The notes beneath the pieces were generated by a model that was given only the letters and a program-made list of their open reading frames with translations, searched no databases and was not told where the DNA came from. A stretch of 64,000 nucleotides of DNA. Origin: Anthopleura xanthogrammica (taxonomy: Eukaryota > Cnidaria > Anthozoa > Actiniaria > Actiniidae). Of this stretch, positions 24,102 to 36,325 are shown piece after piece; the stretch's first letter is position 1, and every line of letters begins with the position of its first letter. The position numbers and the translations under genes are program-made. Location of the stretch: contig OZ025207.1 in NCBI GenBank assembly GCA_964019055.1, positions 27,003,617 through 27,067,616 of the forward strand, read 5' to 3'.

Positions 24102-24216
24102 CACGGCTATTGTTGTGGTAATAACTTGAAACCCGTGGTCCAGTGGATAAAAACTTAACTTCCAAGACACTGAGTTATAAGCCCGAGAGAGCGAGATCAT
24201 TACCTGGATGGGTGAC
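24102..24216 (+). repeat. 5S rRNA-like segment in R unit 1
   Basis: gttaagc-like and cctggatgggtgac motifs resemble box A and box C of the 5S rRNA internal promoter. In the third unit their spacing (29 nt) equals that in 5S genes. Upstream cacggctat may match the 5S start but is too far away. Copies: 26059-26170, 28186-28298, 42825-42937. A full 5S gene is not present; at best this is a 5S-derived repeat. Confidence 0.35.
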
Positions 24217-26696
24217 TTGAGATCTATACTATACTCAAGCTTTTATTTATTTTTTTATTTTTCCTTAAAGATATTTCAATAGATATAGGGCTTTCCTGAT
24301 CTTGCTTGCAAATCGTCATTGTGTAAGCGATTCCTGTCTACCCACATACTTTGCACAGTCTCTACATGGGCGGCAGATTTTAGAAAAAGTTCTCTAAAAG
24401 TTTGACGATGCAGTTCAAGGTCGAGCGAAAAATTTATTACAAGTGCTGAATGGAAAAATATATTTAGCTTGTAAACTGATAATGTCTGGTGGTTACGACT
24501 AGTTGGGACTGCATTGGTGTGTTGAATACAACAAGTGAAGAAGAAGGAAACTTTTAAGTTTAAAAACACCGTGTAAAAACGTTTCCACTGATGTTTTGGA
24601 CGTTAGTCCTTCGTCGCTAGTAAAAAAAACATCAGCTCCCTTTCAAACCCACCACTGGCGTTATTTGTTTCAAGTTGAACTTTACTGACTTTACTGAGTA
24701 GTTTTAAAAGATCACGACTTAACAATGATATTACTTGTAAATCTTAAAAGCTTGGACATGTCTTTGAGTGACATTTGACTTCCAAAAATAGAAATAAGGA
24801 AATCCCCACATGTCGATTCGATCACAAATATTAAAAAAACAGGAACAAGAAAAGCGAGTCTAGTTTTATAATACTGAAACAGGAAAACCGAGGTATTCAT
24901 ATATGACAAGTCTTTCACAACGTTGTTTTTGCGTTTGTGCAAAAAATATACAGTAATTACAATTCATTTTTTATCCAACCCTTCGTTGCGACACTGACAA
25001 GGTTTGCTGGCCGTCAATACATAGTAGTAAACAGCTTATTCCATTGTTTTATTCTATTTTTACCTGGACTGTAAGTCACTAATTATACAACTTTGTTTCA
25101 TGGGCCAACAGTAATCACTCTATTGAGAATAACTGGGATTGTTCTGTAAGCAGAAGTCTCGATACCTTATTAGGACCTATCACACCACGTGACACTACAC
25201 GGTTTATACTGTGGTCACCCCTTAACGTATTTTCTTCAACACCTAGTGGTCTTCCAAGTACGACATTCAAAACAGACTCTCGACCAAGCGTTTTTCTTGA
25301 AAAAAGGAAAGATTGAGACGATATCAAAACTCAGGTGAAAGAAGTAATCCAGTTTGAAGGGTAAGGATTCCCACTTCTTTCATACATCCATGCAGGTTGA
25401 TCAAACATCATTTTTAATCGTTTTTTTTCTTTTGTGATGCGTTCAGTGTTCTGAGACTCTGTATTCAACACGACTAAACTCGGCTATAATTAGCAAAACT
25501 TTTAGTCAGTTTACTAATATGCAACGCCAGTATCATTTTTTTTTTTTGGATTAAATAATATAACATGGACTTGCATTTTTGAATTTTAAACCTTTATATC
25601 TCTGAAATGAGAAGTCCATGTCCTGCGGTAAAACTGTGCCATCGTATCATACCCTACATGTAGAAGTGATTTTCACACTAAACCATCAGGGTTGATAGGC
25701 ACTGTAATATTTTGTCTCTGCCCAGTTATTTTCAAGTAAGTTTTGGTCGCCATTTTGAGAACTGCTGATGCTCGGTGAATAATTGTTAAATATATAAACA
25801 AAATAATAATTAAAAAGAAATCCAAATAAAAAGAAAGTGCCCTCCACATGCCATACTCCCGAGACATCCGCACACTGCATCTGGGTCTTCGTATGGACTT
25901 CGGACATAACGCAAAGTCATGTTCTAGCGCCCGGAAATATCAGGGGAGAGACTAGCCGGCCCCCAGACTATATCAGCTAGCCCCTTGCACAACCTGCCAC
26001 GCCCTGGCACATCGATTTGAAGTGGAAAATAATCCAGTCTATCTAATGCTTTGTTCTCACGGCTATTGTTGTGGTAATAACTTGAAACCCGTGGTCCAGT
26101 GGATAAAAACTTAACTTCCAAGACATTGAGTTAAGCCCGAGAGAGCGAAATCATTACCAGGATGGGTGACTTGAGACCTATACCTACTCAAGCTTTTATT
26201 TTATTTTATTTTATTTATTTTTTTATTTTTCCTTAAAGATATTTCAATAGATATAGGGCTTTCCTGATCTTGCTTGCAAATCGTCATTGTGTAACCGATT
26301 CCTGTCTACCCACATACTTTGCACAGTCTCTACATGGGCGGCAGATTTTAGAAAAAGTTCTCTAAAAGTTTGACGATGCAGTTCAAAGTCGAGCGAAAAA
26401 TTTATTACTAGTGCTGAATGGAAAAATATATTTAGCTTGTAAACTGATAATGTCTGGTGGTTACGACTAGTTGGGACTGCATTGGTGTGTTGAATACAAC
26501 AAGTGAAGAAGAAGGAAACTTTTAAGTTTAAAAACACCGTGTAAAAACGTTTCCACTGATGTTTTGGACGTTAGTCCTTGGTCGCTTGTAAAAAAAAACA
26601 TCAGCTCCCTTTCAAACCCACCACTGGCGTTATTTGTTTTGAACTTTACTTAGTAGTTTCAAAAGATCACGACTTAACAATGATATTACTTGTAAA

Positions 26697-26890
26697 TTAG
26701 GTGGTTGTTGACTCGAAAGTTTATACTAATTCAACAACCACATACACTCTATTAAATTATACTTACTTAATTATTATATTTATTATATTTATTTCTATTC
26801 ATAATTACGTAATTTATTATTTTTTCATATTCTCTTCAATTGTAAAATGTGTATGAATTATTATTAAACTAAACTAAACTAATTAAACTA
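26697..26890. mobile_element. ~190-bp retroposon-like insertion in R unit 2
   Basis: Interrupts cttgtaaat/cttaaaagc, which is continuous in the other R units. It starts taggtggttgttgactcg and ends in aaactaaactaaact units. Absent from R units 1 and 3 and from unit B. The simple-sequence tail suggests a SINE or LINE 3' end. Confidence 0.7.
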
Positions 26891-29883
26891 ATCTTAAAAG
26901 CTTGGACATATCTTTGAGTGACATTTGACTTCCAAAAATAGGAATAAGGAAATCCCCACATGTCGATTCGATCACAAATATTAAAAAAACAGGAACAAGA
27001 AAAGCGAGTCTAGTTTTATAATACTGAAACAGGAAAACCGAGATATTTATATATGACAAGTCTTTCACAACGTTGTTTTTGCGTTTGTGCAAAAAATATA
27101 CAGTAATTACAATTCATTTTTTATCCAACCCTTCGTTGCGACACTGACAAGGTTTGCTGGCCGTCAATACATAGTAGTAAACAGCTTATTCCATTGTTTT
27201 ATTCTATTTTTACCTCGACTGTAAGTCACTAATTATACAACTTTGTTTCATGGGCCAACAGTAATCACTCTATTGAGAATAACTGGGATTGTTCTGTAAG
27301 CAGAAGTCTCGATACCTTATTAGGACCTATCACACCACGTGACACTACACGGTTTATACTGTGGTCACCCCTTAACTTCTTTTCTTCCACACCTAGTGGT
27401 CTTCCAAGTACGACATTTCTTGGAAGAAGGAAAGATTGAGACGATATCAAAACTCAGGTGAAAGAAGTAATCCAGTTTGAAGGGTAAGGATTCCCACTTC
27501 TCATTTCATACATCCATGCAGGTTGATCAAAAATGATTTCTTTATCGTTTTTTTTTTGTGTGTGATAAGTTCAGTGTTCTGAGACTCTGTATTCAACACG
27601 ACTAAAGTCGGTTATAATTAGCAAAACTTTTAGTCAGTTTACTAATATGCAACGCCAGTATCATTTTTTTTTTTTGGATTAAATAATATAACATGGACTT
27701 CCATTTTTGAATTTTAAACCTTTATATCTCTGAAATGAGAAGTCCATATCCTGCGGTAAAACTGTGCCATCGTATCATACCCTACATGTAGAAGTGATTT
27801 TCAAAATAAACCGTCAGGGTTGATAGGCACTGTAATATTTTGTCTCTGCTCAGTTATTTTCAAGTAAGTTTTGGTCGCCATTTTGAGAACAGCTGATGCT
27901 CGGTGAATAATTGTTAAATATATAAACAAAATAATAATTAAAAAGAAATCCAAATAAAAAGAAAGTGCCCTCCACATGCCATACTCCCGAGACATCCGCA
28001 CACTGCATCTGGGTCTTCGTATGGACTTCGGACATAACGCAAAGTCATGTTCTAGCGCCCGGAGATATCAGGGGAGAGACTAGCCGGCCCCCAGACTATA
28101 TCAGCTAGCCCCTTGCACAACCTGCCACGCCCTGGCACATCGATTTGAAGTGGGAAATAATCCAGTCTATCTAATGTTTTGTTCTCACGGCTATTGTTGT
28201 GGTAATAACTTGAAACCCGTGGTCCAGTGGATAAAAACGTAACTTCCAAGACACTGAGTTAAGCCCGAGAGAGCGAGATCATTACCTGGATGGGTGACTT
28301 GAGATCTATACCTACTCAAGCTTTTTATTTTTTTATTTTTTATTTTTCCTTAAAGATATTTCAATAGATATAGGGCTTTCCTGATCTTGCTTGCAAATCG
28401 TCATTGTGTAACCGATTCCTGTCTACCCACATACTTTGCACAGTCTCTACATGGGCGGCAGATTTTAGAAAAAGTTCTCTAAACGTTTGACGATGCAGTT
28501 CAAGGTCGAGCGAAAAATTTATTACTAGTGCTGAATGGAAAAATATATTTAGCTTGTAAACTGATAATGTCTGGTGGTTACGACTAGTTGGGACTGCATT
28601 GGTGTGTTGAATACAACGACTGAAGAAGAAGTAAACTTTTAAGTTTAAAAACACCGTGTAAAAACGTTTGTACTGACGTTTTGGACGTTAGTCCTTCGTC
28701 GCTTGTAAAAAAAACATCAGCTCCCTTTCAAACCCACCACTGGCGTTATTTGTTTTGAACTTTACTTAGTAGTTTTAAAAGATCACGACTTAACAATGAT
28801 ATTACTTGTAAATCTTAAAAGCTTGGACATATCTTTGAGTGACATTTGACTTCCAAAAATAGGAATAAGGAAATCCCCACATGTCGATTCGATCACAAAT
28901 ATTAAAAAAACAGGAACAAGAAAAGCGAGTCTAGTTTTATAATACTGAAACAGGAAAACCGAGATATTTATATATGACAAGTCTTATCAAACAGTTCGTT
29001 GCGACGCTAACAAGGTTTGCTGGCCGTCAATACATAGTAGTAAACAGCTTATTCCATTGTTTTATTCTATTTTTACCTCGACTGTTAGTCACTAATTATA
29101 CAACTTTGTTTCACGGGCCAACAGTAATCACTCTATTGAGAATAACTGGGATTGTTCTGTAAGCAGAAGTCTCGATACCTTATTAGGACCTATCACACCA
29201 CGTGACACTACACGGTTTATTCTGTGGTCACCCCTTAACTTCTTTTCTTCCACACCTAGTGGTCTTCCAAGTACGACATTTCTTGGAAGAAGGAAAGATT
29301 GAGACGATATCAAAACTCAGGTGAAAGAAGTAATCCAGTTTGAAGGGTAAGGATTCCCACTTCTTTCATACATCCATGCAGGTTGATCAAACATCATTTT
29401 TAATCGTTTTTTTCTTCTTTTGTGATGCGTTCAGTGTTCTGAGACTCTGTATTCAACACGACTAAACTCGGCTATAATTAGCAAAACTTTTAGTCAGTTT
29501 ACTAATATGCAACGCCAGTATCATTTTTTTTTTTTGGATTAAATAATATAACATGGACTTCCATTTTTGAATTTTAAACCTTTATATCTCTGAAATGAGA
29601 AGCCCATATCGTGTAAAACTGTGCCATCGTATCATACCCTACATGTAGAAGTGATTTTCAAAATAAACCGTCAGGGTTGATAGGCACTGTAATATTTTGT
29701 CTCTGCCCAGTTATTTTCAAGTAAATTTAGGTCGCCATTTTGAGAACTGCTGATCAAACTTACTGCACGATAATATGTAAAAAATTGGTCAAGATCATTC
29801 AGTGCTGCATTCACTTAGAGTGTAATAACCATTTTTTTGTCATTCATCTGTATTTTTTTTTCAGATAACGTGAACTAAAAAAG

Positions 29884-32800
29884 ATGAAAGTGATAATACT
29901 TATAATTTTCCTTTCTGCTGGCGTCAGTTTCGGCTGGGAATTCGAAGAAATGGAGATTCCTCCCTATCGAAGGCGATGTCAAGAAAAAAGAGGTAAAAAA
30001 TATTATGGTTGGATGCAAATGAGATGCTAATGAAACAACAAGCAGTCTAAATCCGTTAACCTCACTTGTATGATTCCTTAGAAAAATAAATACCTGATTG
30101 CGGGCTCAACTGTAATAACCGCTGTTGATGTTCTTTTTAGAGACTTGAAACTGTATTTGTTTGTTTGTTGTTTTTCTTTTCTTTTCTTTTCTTTTCTCTT
30201 CTCTTCCTTTCTCTTCTCGTCTCTTCTCTTCTCTTCCTTTCTCTTCTCGTCTCTTCTATTCTCTTCTTCTCACTTCTCTTCTCTTCTATTCACTTTTCTT
30301 CTTTTCTTTTCTCTTCTCTACTCTTCTTTTCTTTCCTTTTCTTTTCATCTTTTCTTTACATTTTATCTTTTCTTTTCGTTTTTTCTTTTTTTTTTCTTCT
30401 ACTTTATTCAACTTTACTTCACTCGACTCGACTCAACTCAACTCTAATCCTATTCAATCCTAACCTATCCTATCCTATCCCATTCTATTCTATTCTATTC
30501 TATTCTATTCTATTCTATTCTATTCTATTCTATTCTATTCTATTCTATTCTATTCTATTCTATTCTATTCTATTCTATTCTATTCTATTCTATTCTATTC
30601 TATTCTATTCTATTCTATTCTATTCTATTCTATTCTATTCTATTCTATTCTATTCTATTCTATTCTATTCTATTCTATTCTATTCTATTCTATTCTATTC
30701 TATTCTATTCTATTCTATTCTATTCTATTCTATTCTATTCTATTCTATTCTATTCTATTCTATTCTATTCTATTCTATTCTATTCTATTCTATTCTATTC
30801 TATTCTATTCTATTCTATTCTATTCTATTCTATTCTATTCTATTCTATTCTATTCTATTCTATTCTATTCTATTCTATTCTATTCTATTCTATTCTATTC
30901 TATTCTATTCTATTCTATTCTATTCTATTCTATTCTATTCTATTCTATTCTATTCTATTCTATTCTATTCTATTCTATTCTATTCTATTCTATTCTATTC
31001 TATTCTATTCTATTCTATTCTATTCTATTCTATTCTATTCTATTCTATTCTATTCTATTCTATTCTATTCTATTCTATTCTATTCTATTCTATTCTATTC
31101 TATTCTATTCTATTCTATTCTATTCTATTCTATTCTATTCTATTCTATTCTATTCTATTCTATTCTATTCTATTCTATTCTATTCTATTCTATTCTATTC
31201 TATTCTATTCTATTCTATTCTATTCTATTCTATTCTATTCTATTCTATTCTATTCTATTCTATTCTATTCTATTCTATTCTATTCTATTCTATTCTATTC
31301 TATTCTATTCTATTCTATTCTATTCTATTCTATTCTATTCTATTCTATTCTATTCTATTCTATTCTATTCTATTCTATTCTATTCTATTCTATTCTATTC
31401 TATTCTATTCTATTCTATTCTATTCTATTCTATTCTATTCTATTCTATTCTATTCTATTCTATTCTATTCTATTCTATTCTATTCTATTCTATTCTATTC
31501 TATTCTATTCTATTCTATTCTATTCTATTCTATTCTATTCTATTCTATTCTATTCTATTCTATTCTATTCTATTCTATTCTATTCTATTCCTGTTTAACA
31601 AACAATGTACACATAATAATGATAAGAAAACAAAATTATTCGAAATACAGTTACAGGGACTGAATGTAGAAACGACAACATATACAAGAAATTTTTGTTT
31701 TTGCATTGTTTAAAGATATCTAAATCAGTTAATTTCAGTACAAAATATCAGAGACAGAGTTGCGGACTGAAAGACTAACAAAATTGAAAATAAATTTAAG
31801 TTTAAAATCTGTATTACCAAGATGTGACTGCTGATATTATGATGATAATGTGATAGTTACTGGGATTTAGAAAGAGTATGCATAAACTCTCGGTTAGGAT
31901 AAAGCAATTGGATAGCATTTGAATATCCCTCACCATCGGCTTCATACGTTACTGTTTTATGCTTCGAGCGTCAATTTTATTGTCATGGAACCCTCAAACA
32001 CTTTCTAGGCCGATAAATGTGAAGGCACGGCTAACTCAAAGAATTTAGGGTCCCGATCCGAAGGGAGGATATTCCTTAGATACACTCTACTCACATAAGA
32101 TTGTGGTGAGCCAAGGTATCGAGTATTGACCGACACCCGTGAGGTCAAAGGCCAGTGCACTACAGCTACCTGATTAACTTTGCTGTTTGTTTGTTTGTTT
32201 GACTGGTTGCTTTAACTTTAACTTTTAAGGTTTGAGTGGTTGGTGGATCAACGAACTGAACTCTACTGTTTGTATCAAGCAAGCTCAAGATGGAACTCTC
32301 ACTGGCTGGTATTACTCTATTGTTGGCACGACACACCAAAGGTGGTGGCCATTAAGAGGAATGAATGGACGATCACAACCTTCTGCCTTTGGATTTGTTG
32401 TCAATTGGCTGGTTAGTAGTCTTGTTTTAATAGATTTACACCTAATTACAAGAACGTCATATAAAAATATAAAATAACAAAATAACAAGATTATCTCATA
32501 AATGTCAGTCTATACCTTGAAAACAGTGAAATAATTACATCTGTTTTGCACAAAAAAATTAATCACGTGAACGAGAACCGGTATCGATGTTTCCCTGGCA
32601 ACGGATCCCAGCGGGCAATAATATGTTATCTACCGGGAAATAACAAAACCGGAAGTGATTTCACCGTAAATGTAAGAGTTTGTCTAAGTTTTTAATATCA
32701 CATAATTAAAAAATCGAATAATTTTGTTGTGTTCTTTGACAGTTGGTATATAACAAAACACTTACACTTACACACTGTTTCCCTCGGGACCAGTCATTAA

Positions 32801-33576
32801 GTGCTAATTGTCACGAAAGAGGGGGGATACATATGCCTCTTTTACTGGACAAATTTCTTGCTTCGATAGATTCTAACGCGTAATTATGTTAATCATATAT
32901 GAGATAAGGAACGTTGTTTCCATAACAGTTATTTGTTTGTGTTCAACATCGAAAAAACGTCTGAAAAATGCTTTCTTTAGTCAAAAGTTAGTTCAATTTT
33001 TGTGATAGAAAATACAAAAATACCTCCCCAGTCTACTCCCACTGAATTTGAAAACGAGCATGATCAGCCACTTGTTTTATTTCATTATTGAGTTTCACCT
33101 ATGAAGTTTTTTTTGTAGACAAAGTTTGAAGAAAAGTTTATTGCAGGATCTATGGGTCCTGAACCACCTTATGTAATGACGGGACCAGCAGGTTTCTAAG
33201 CCCTTAACATTTCATTCGAAGCACTTCAGGAATTCTTCCCTTTATCTCTTTACACCATAAAACATTTTATTCTAGTTCTAAACATGTTTGTTGAAGACTC
33301 AAAGATACAAATTCTGTCGATGGTCACTTGCAATTGAAAGTTTTTCTTCATAACTTTGACTCATTTGAGATATACATAGATAAAATGTACTCTCTTTAAT
33401 TTTCTCAGAATGGTTATTCTTGCACTGCATGGTCTGGTCAAGGTTACGTTGTAGATGGTAAAGAAATGTTGATAACAACATGGGTCCTCACGACTAAGAA
33501 ACCTCTTGAAGATAACTGGGCATCCACCCTGGTCGGCAAGGATACTTTCCGCAGACTCCGTATCAAGCGAAATTAG
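29884..33576 (+). CDS. Avidin-family biotin-binding protein, copy 1
   Basis: Secreted eight-stranded barrel that binds biotin. Exons 29884-29992, 32230-32411 and 33409-33576 join in phases 1 and 0 to give 152 aa. Residues 1-17 look like a signal peptide. The barrel opens with GLSGWWINELNS and ends WASTLVGKDTFRRLR, close to streptavidin. Aligned to streptavidin contacts: N44 (N23), S48 (S27), Y64 (Y43), S66 (S45), V68 (V47), W96 (W79), S101 (S88), T103 (T90), W105 (W92), W122 (W108), L124 (L110), W134 (W120), D142 (D128). All match. An AG acceptor 22 bp before the ATG implies an upstream non-coding exon. Intron 1 holds a 1.1-kb ATTCT array. Likely role, by analogy to other animal avidins, is biotin sequestration or defence. 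Confidence 0.92.
30170..31590. repeat. Pyrimidine tract and (ATTCT)n array, avidin copy 1 intron 1
   Basis: 30170-30480 is an impure TTTTC/TTCTC tract that grades through tatcc units into a pure ATTCT array at 30482-31590 (1109 bp, about 222 units, no interruptions seen). It creates a spurious 477-codon ORF. Confidence 0.97.
33119..33199 (+). CDS. Candidate alternative last exon of avidin copy 1
   Basis: Within avidin intron 2, a ttttttttgtag acceptor opens a phase-0 frame of 26 codons (starts TKFEEKFIAGSMG) ending in TAA. Joining it to exon 2 would replace strands bearing W105, W122, W134 and D142, giving a truncated non-canonical barrel. The internal gtaatg could also act as a phase-0 donor. 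Same sequence at 47417-47497. No transcript evidence. Confidence 0.3.
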   Translation, partial: TKFEEKFIAGSMGPEPPYVMTGPAGF

Positions 33577-35212
33577 ATTGTTTTAACCTCGTTAACCTCG
33601 TAGGGACAGTGATACACTGTAATTTTAGACATAAGATAAAAGATAAATAAGTAAGCGGTACACCTAAATCCAATATGGTGGACGATCCAGAGAGACTAGA
33701 GGGAAAACTATGAAACGAAACATCCAGGGCCATATCTACAATTTCTCTAGGAGAGAAGGACCAAACACATATATAATTCGCATAGATGCCATATTGTTGC
33801 TTTGGAGTTGGTCCTGGATGCCTAGTTTCTTGTAATTTGCCCTAGGCTCCCACGGCCGAGCGTCATATTTGACTTAGAAAACAAGTAAAACAGATAATAC
33901 AAAGGCAGCGCTTTCAAGCAAAGTTAGTAAAATAAATCTGGGATTCAACAAATGTTATCGAAAAAACTGTAGCTAATGGAAATAAATGAAACTTTTGTCA
34001 TTGATTAAATGGTTGTTAACTGGCAAGAACTTGGAATGAAGGAAATGTCTTTAGCTCTGTTCAACCTGATCAAAGCGGACAGGAAAATAGAACGAACTCT
34101 TTGCTCTGGTTTACTGAGGAGAAATAGGATAACACCTGGTGACTCGGGAAAACACTTGCAGGAATTAGCAGTTTGCAAAAACGGAAAAGGCTCTAATAAT
34201 CAATGACTAAAGTTTTTTTCTTGTTGTTCTGATGGAAATCTATATAAAGACTGCTATTCGCACTGTTTGGCTAGAGATTGGGTTACCTGTGCCCTTCCTA
34301 TGCATGTTGACTTCAGTTCGTAAACAAACAGATCAAATTCCCAATGATAGTTCGCTAGATTTAAACGTTCAATCTATCTGCTAAGATAGGTAATCGACCT
34401 TATTTTTTCCTTCCAATTTCTATTTTGATTAGTTCTTTGTCATTTTGTTTAGTTTTGAAGCGAATCCTGTAATAAATTGATATTTGAACTTCAAGAGTTT
34501 ACTCGGCGAAAGACGACTTTGATCGCAAGACATATCATTTCGCTCATTGATAATGAAAACTTGAAGTCTGGCTTTTGTCGTAAGTAAGTGTTTTTCTCCG
34601 TGAATCTTTCCACCTACGAGTCTTCAAATTGGTAAAAATCGCATATGTTGACAAAACTCGAACATAAGCGTTTCGGTTTTGTTACTTCGAATAAAGATTT
34701 GACTCAATGAAATTCTAGTTAGGGACTGGTCAGAAATTAGCAGGAGGAGGGGGGTGGAGATTTGAAAATGAAGTGACCCTCCCTAGGAATAGGAATGAAA
34801 TTTCCTGACCCTGCCCATTGAGTAAGCCTAAAAAATCATGACCAATCATGCATAATGGAAAGAAAATTCATAATGAAAACACTTACTGGATGAAAAAATT
34901 CAATCTATGTTACGGGGCCAAAGCGTTCATCGATTACCGAATGTTACATGATGGCTACAAATTCGAGCCTAAAGCTACAAGTTATTTGTATATATTCATA
35001 AATATTTACCCATGATATTATTCTATAGATTTGCGACGAGAAAAAGGTTGGACTTGCGATACTTTGCATGATTGCAAGCTCGCATGCACGCATGCTCGTT
35101 TTGGAATTGTAGCGTTTCTAGTTTGTTCTATTTAAAAGTTCGTCTGCCAGGGACTTCAAAACGTTAACTAGTTTTTAGGATTGTATTTGTTTTTGTTGAT
35201 TGATAAAACCAG

Positions 35213-35348
35213 GACCATACTTCCAGACATCGAGTGCTGTAGCATCGTATGGACTTACGGCTACGCTGGAGATTTCGACCCCAACACCGCTATCCGGGAG
35301 GAACAGTTACAGACTGATCAGGAAGCTCGGCCGAAGCCTAAGGGAGAG
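35213..35348 (+). CDS. Candidate exon of unknown gene, copy 2
   Basis: Identical in sequence to 22689-22824, though the flanks have diverged by substitutions and indels. Lies in block X2, downstream of the first avidin gene. Confidence 0.3.
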
Positions 35349-35823
35349 GTTAGTCGGCCCCTAGACCGTAGATGATTAACCCCTTGCTATGACCAGTAAA
35401 CCCGGTATGTCGATTTTGTCTCTGATCACTAAGCACCTAAGGACACTCCTTTCCATGTGGGATGCGTTTTGAAAAACTGGCTGCGATACATATTTCACAC
35501 GCAAACTCAATACACGTAAAAAGCCAAAGTCTTGACATACAAAAAGTACGTACAAGAAGGTAAAATTCCAGCTCAAAATATTTGACAAAGGACAAATATA
35601 TGAATTATGAAATATGACCTTGAAAATATTATTGAATTTGTATGGGAAAATATTCAGGACAGATGTTATTTTCGCTTTTGGAGTTCATTTTGACACTGGT
35701 GCTTGATTAAGGGAGTGTTGGTCACGTGACTGTTAGTGCGAATGGCGTCATACTGGAAAAGTCAATTCCATTTATACGCTAAATAGCTTCTAATACCTAT
35801 TTTTTATTTGCGATATGTATTTA

Positions 35824-36325
35824 CACCTGATTGCAAAAATGTTGTCACAGGAAAATAAACTTTAAAAAAAATAAAAAATAAAAAATAACAAATAGGAATT
35901 AATTAAAAATGGCAAATTTAATAGATTTTTCTTAAGATTCAAGACCAACACAAAAGCAGTTGTTTTCATTTTATTTAATTGATTTACTCATAGCCATTAA
36001 TGATATTTTCTTCCATTACAAAGGCAATGTTACATACTGAAACTTATTTCTGAAACTGGTGTCGATTCCTTTTGTGAGGCAAACGTTTCAAAAGAGGTGT
36101 TACGCGTTAATACTAGACTGTCTTGTAAACTACGTTTAGGAAACAGGAAGTTTCTTGTTCTCGACTAGAAAGCTCCTCTACGTGAAACTCCGTCTCATGG
36201 ACTTTATCAAAAACGTTAACAGGTTAAATTAAGTCGCCATCTTTAATTAATTCCTATTTGTTATTTTGTTATTTTTATTTTTTTTAAAGTTTATTTTCCT
36301 GTGACAACATTTTTGCAATCAGGTG
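35824..36325. mobile_element. 502-bp TIR transposon, present only in unit A
   Basis: Ends cacctgattgcaaaaatgtt and its complement; terminal inverted repeats run about 84 bp. It is flanked by TA on both sides. Unit B has the uninterrupted site tatttagtagaattg near 50606, with a single TA. TA duplication and lack of coding sequence fit a Tc1/mariner-type non-autonomous element. Confidence 0.88.

Larger units (their letters stand above)
23697..29755. repeat. R repeat array: three ~2-kb units plus a partial fourth
   Basis: Units begin at ccctacatgtagaagtg, at 23697, 25652, 27780 and 29637 (partial, to about 29755). Lengths are 1955, 2128 and 1857 bp; the second is longer because of a 190-bp insertion. 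Minus-strand ORFs of 60-97 codons recur in each unit but look like no known protein. Unit B has only one unit (42419) plus the partial (44293). The start of each unit around ccatactcccgagacatcc resembles the candidate exon in block X. Confidence 0.88.

Noticed and set aside
24102..24216. Functional 5S rRNA gene
   Set aside because: Only the internal-promoter half resembles 5S; the 5' half and the overall length do not match.
23717..28654. Recurrent minus-strand ORFs (60-97 codons) in R units
   Set aside because: Recurrence is explained by the repeat copies; no splice sites, signature or bias supports coding. Kept only as part of the R repeat.
30165..31598. 477-codon ORF, longest in the window
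   Set aside because: It is a translation of the pure ATTCT microsatellite and its pyrimidine flank; the same occurs at 44801-45634. It lies in the avidin intron.
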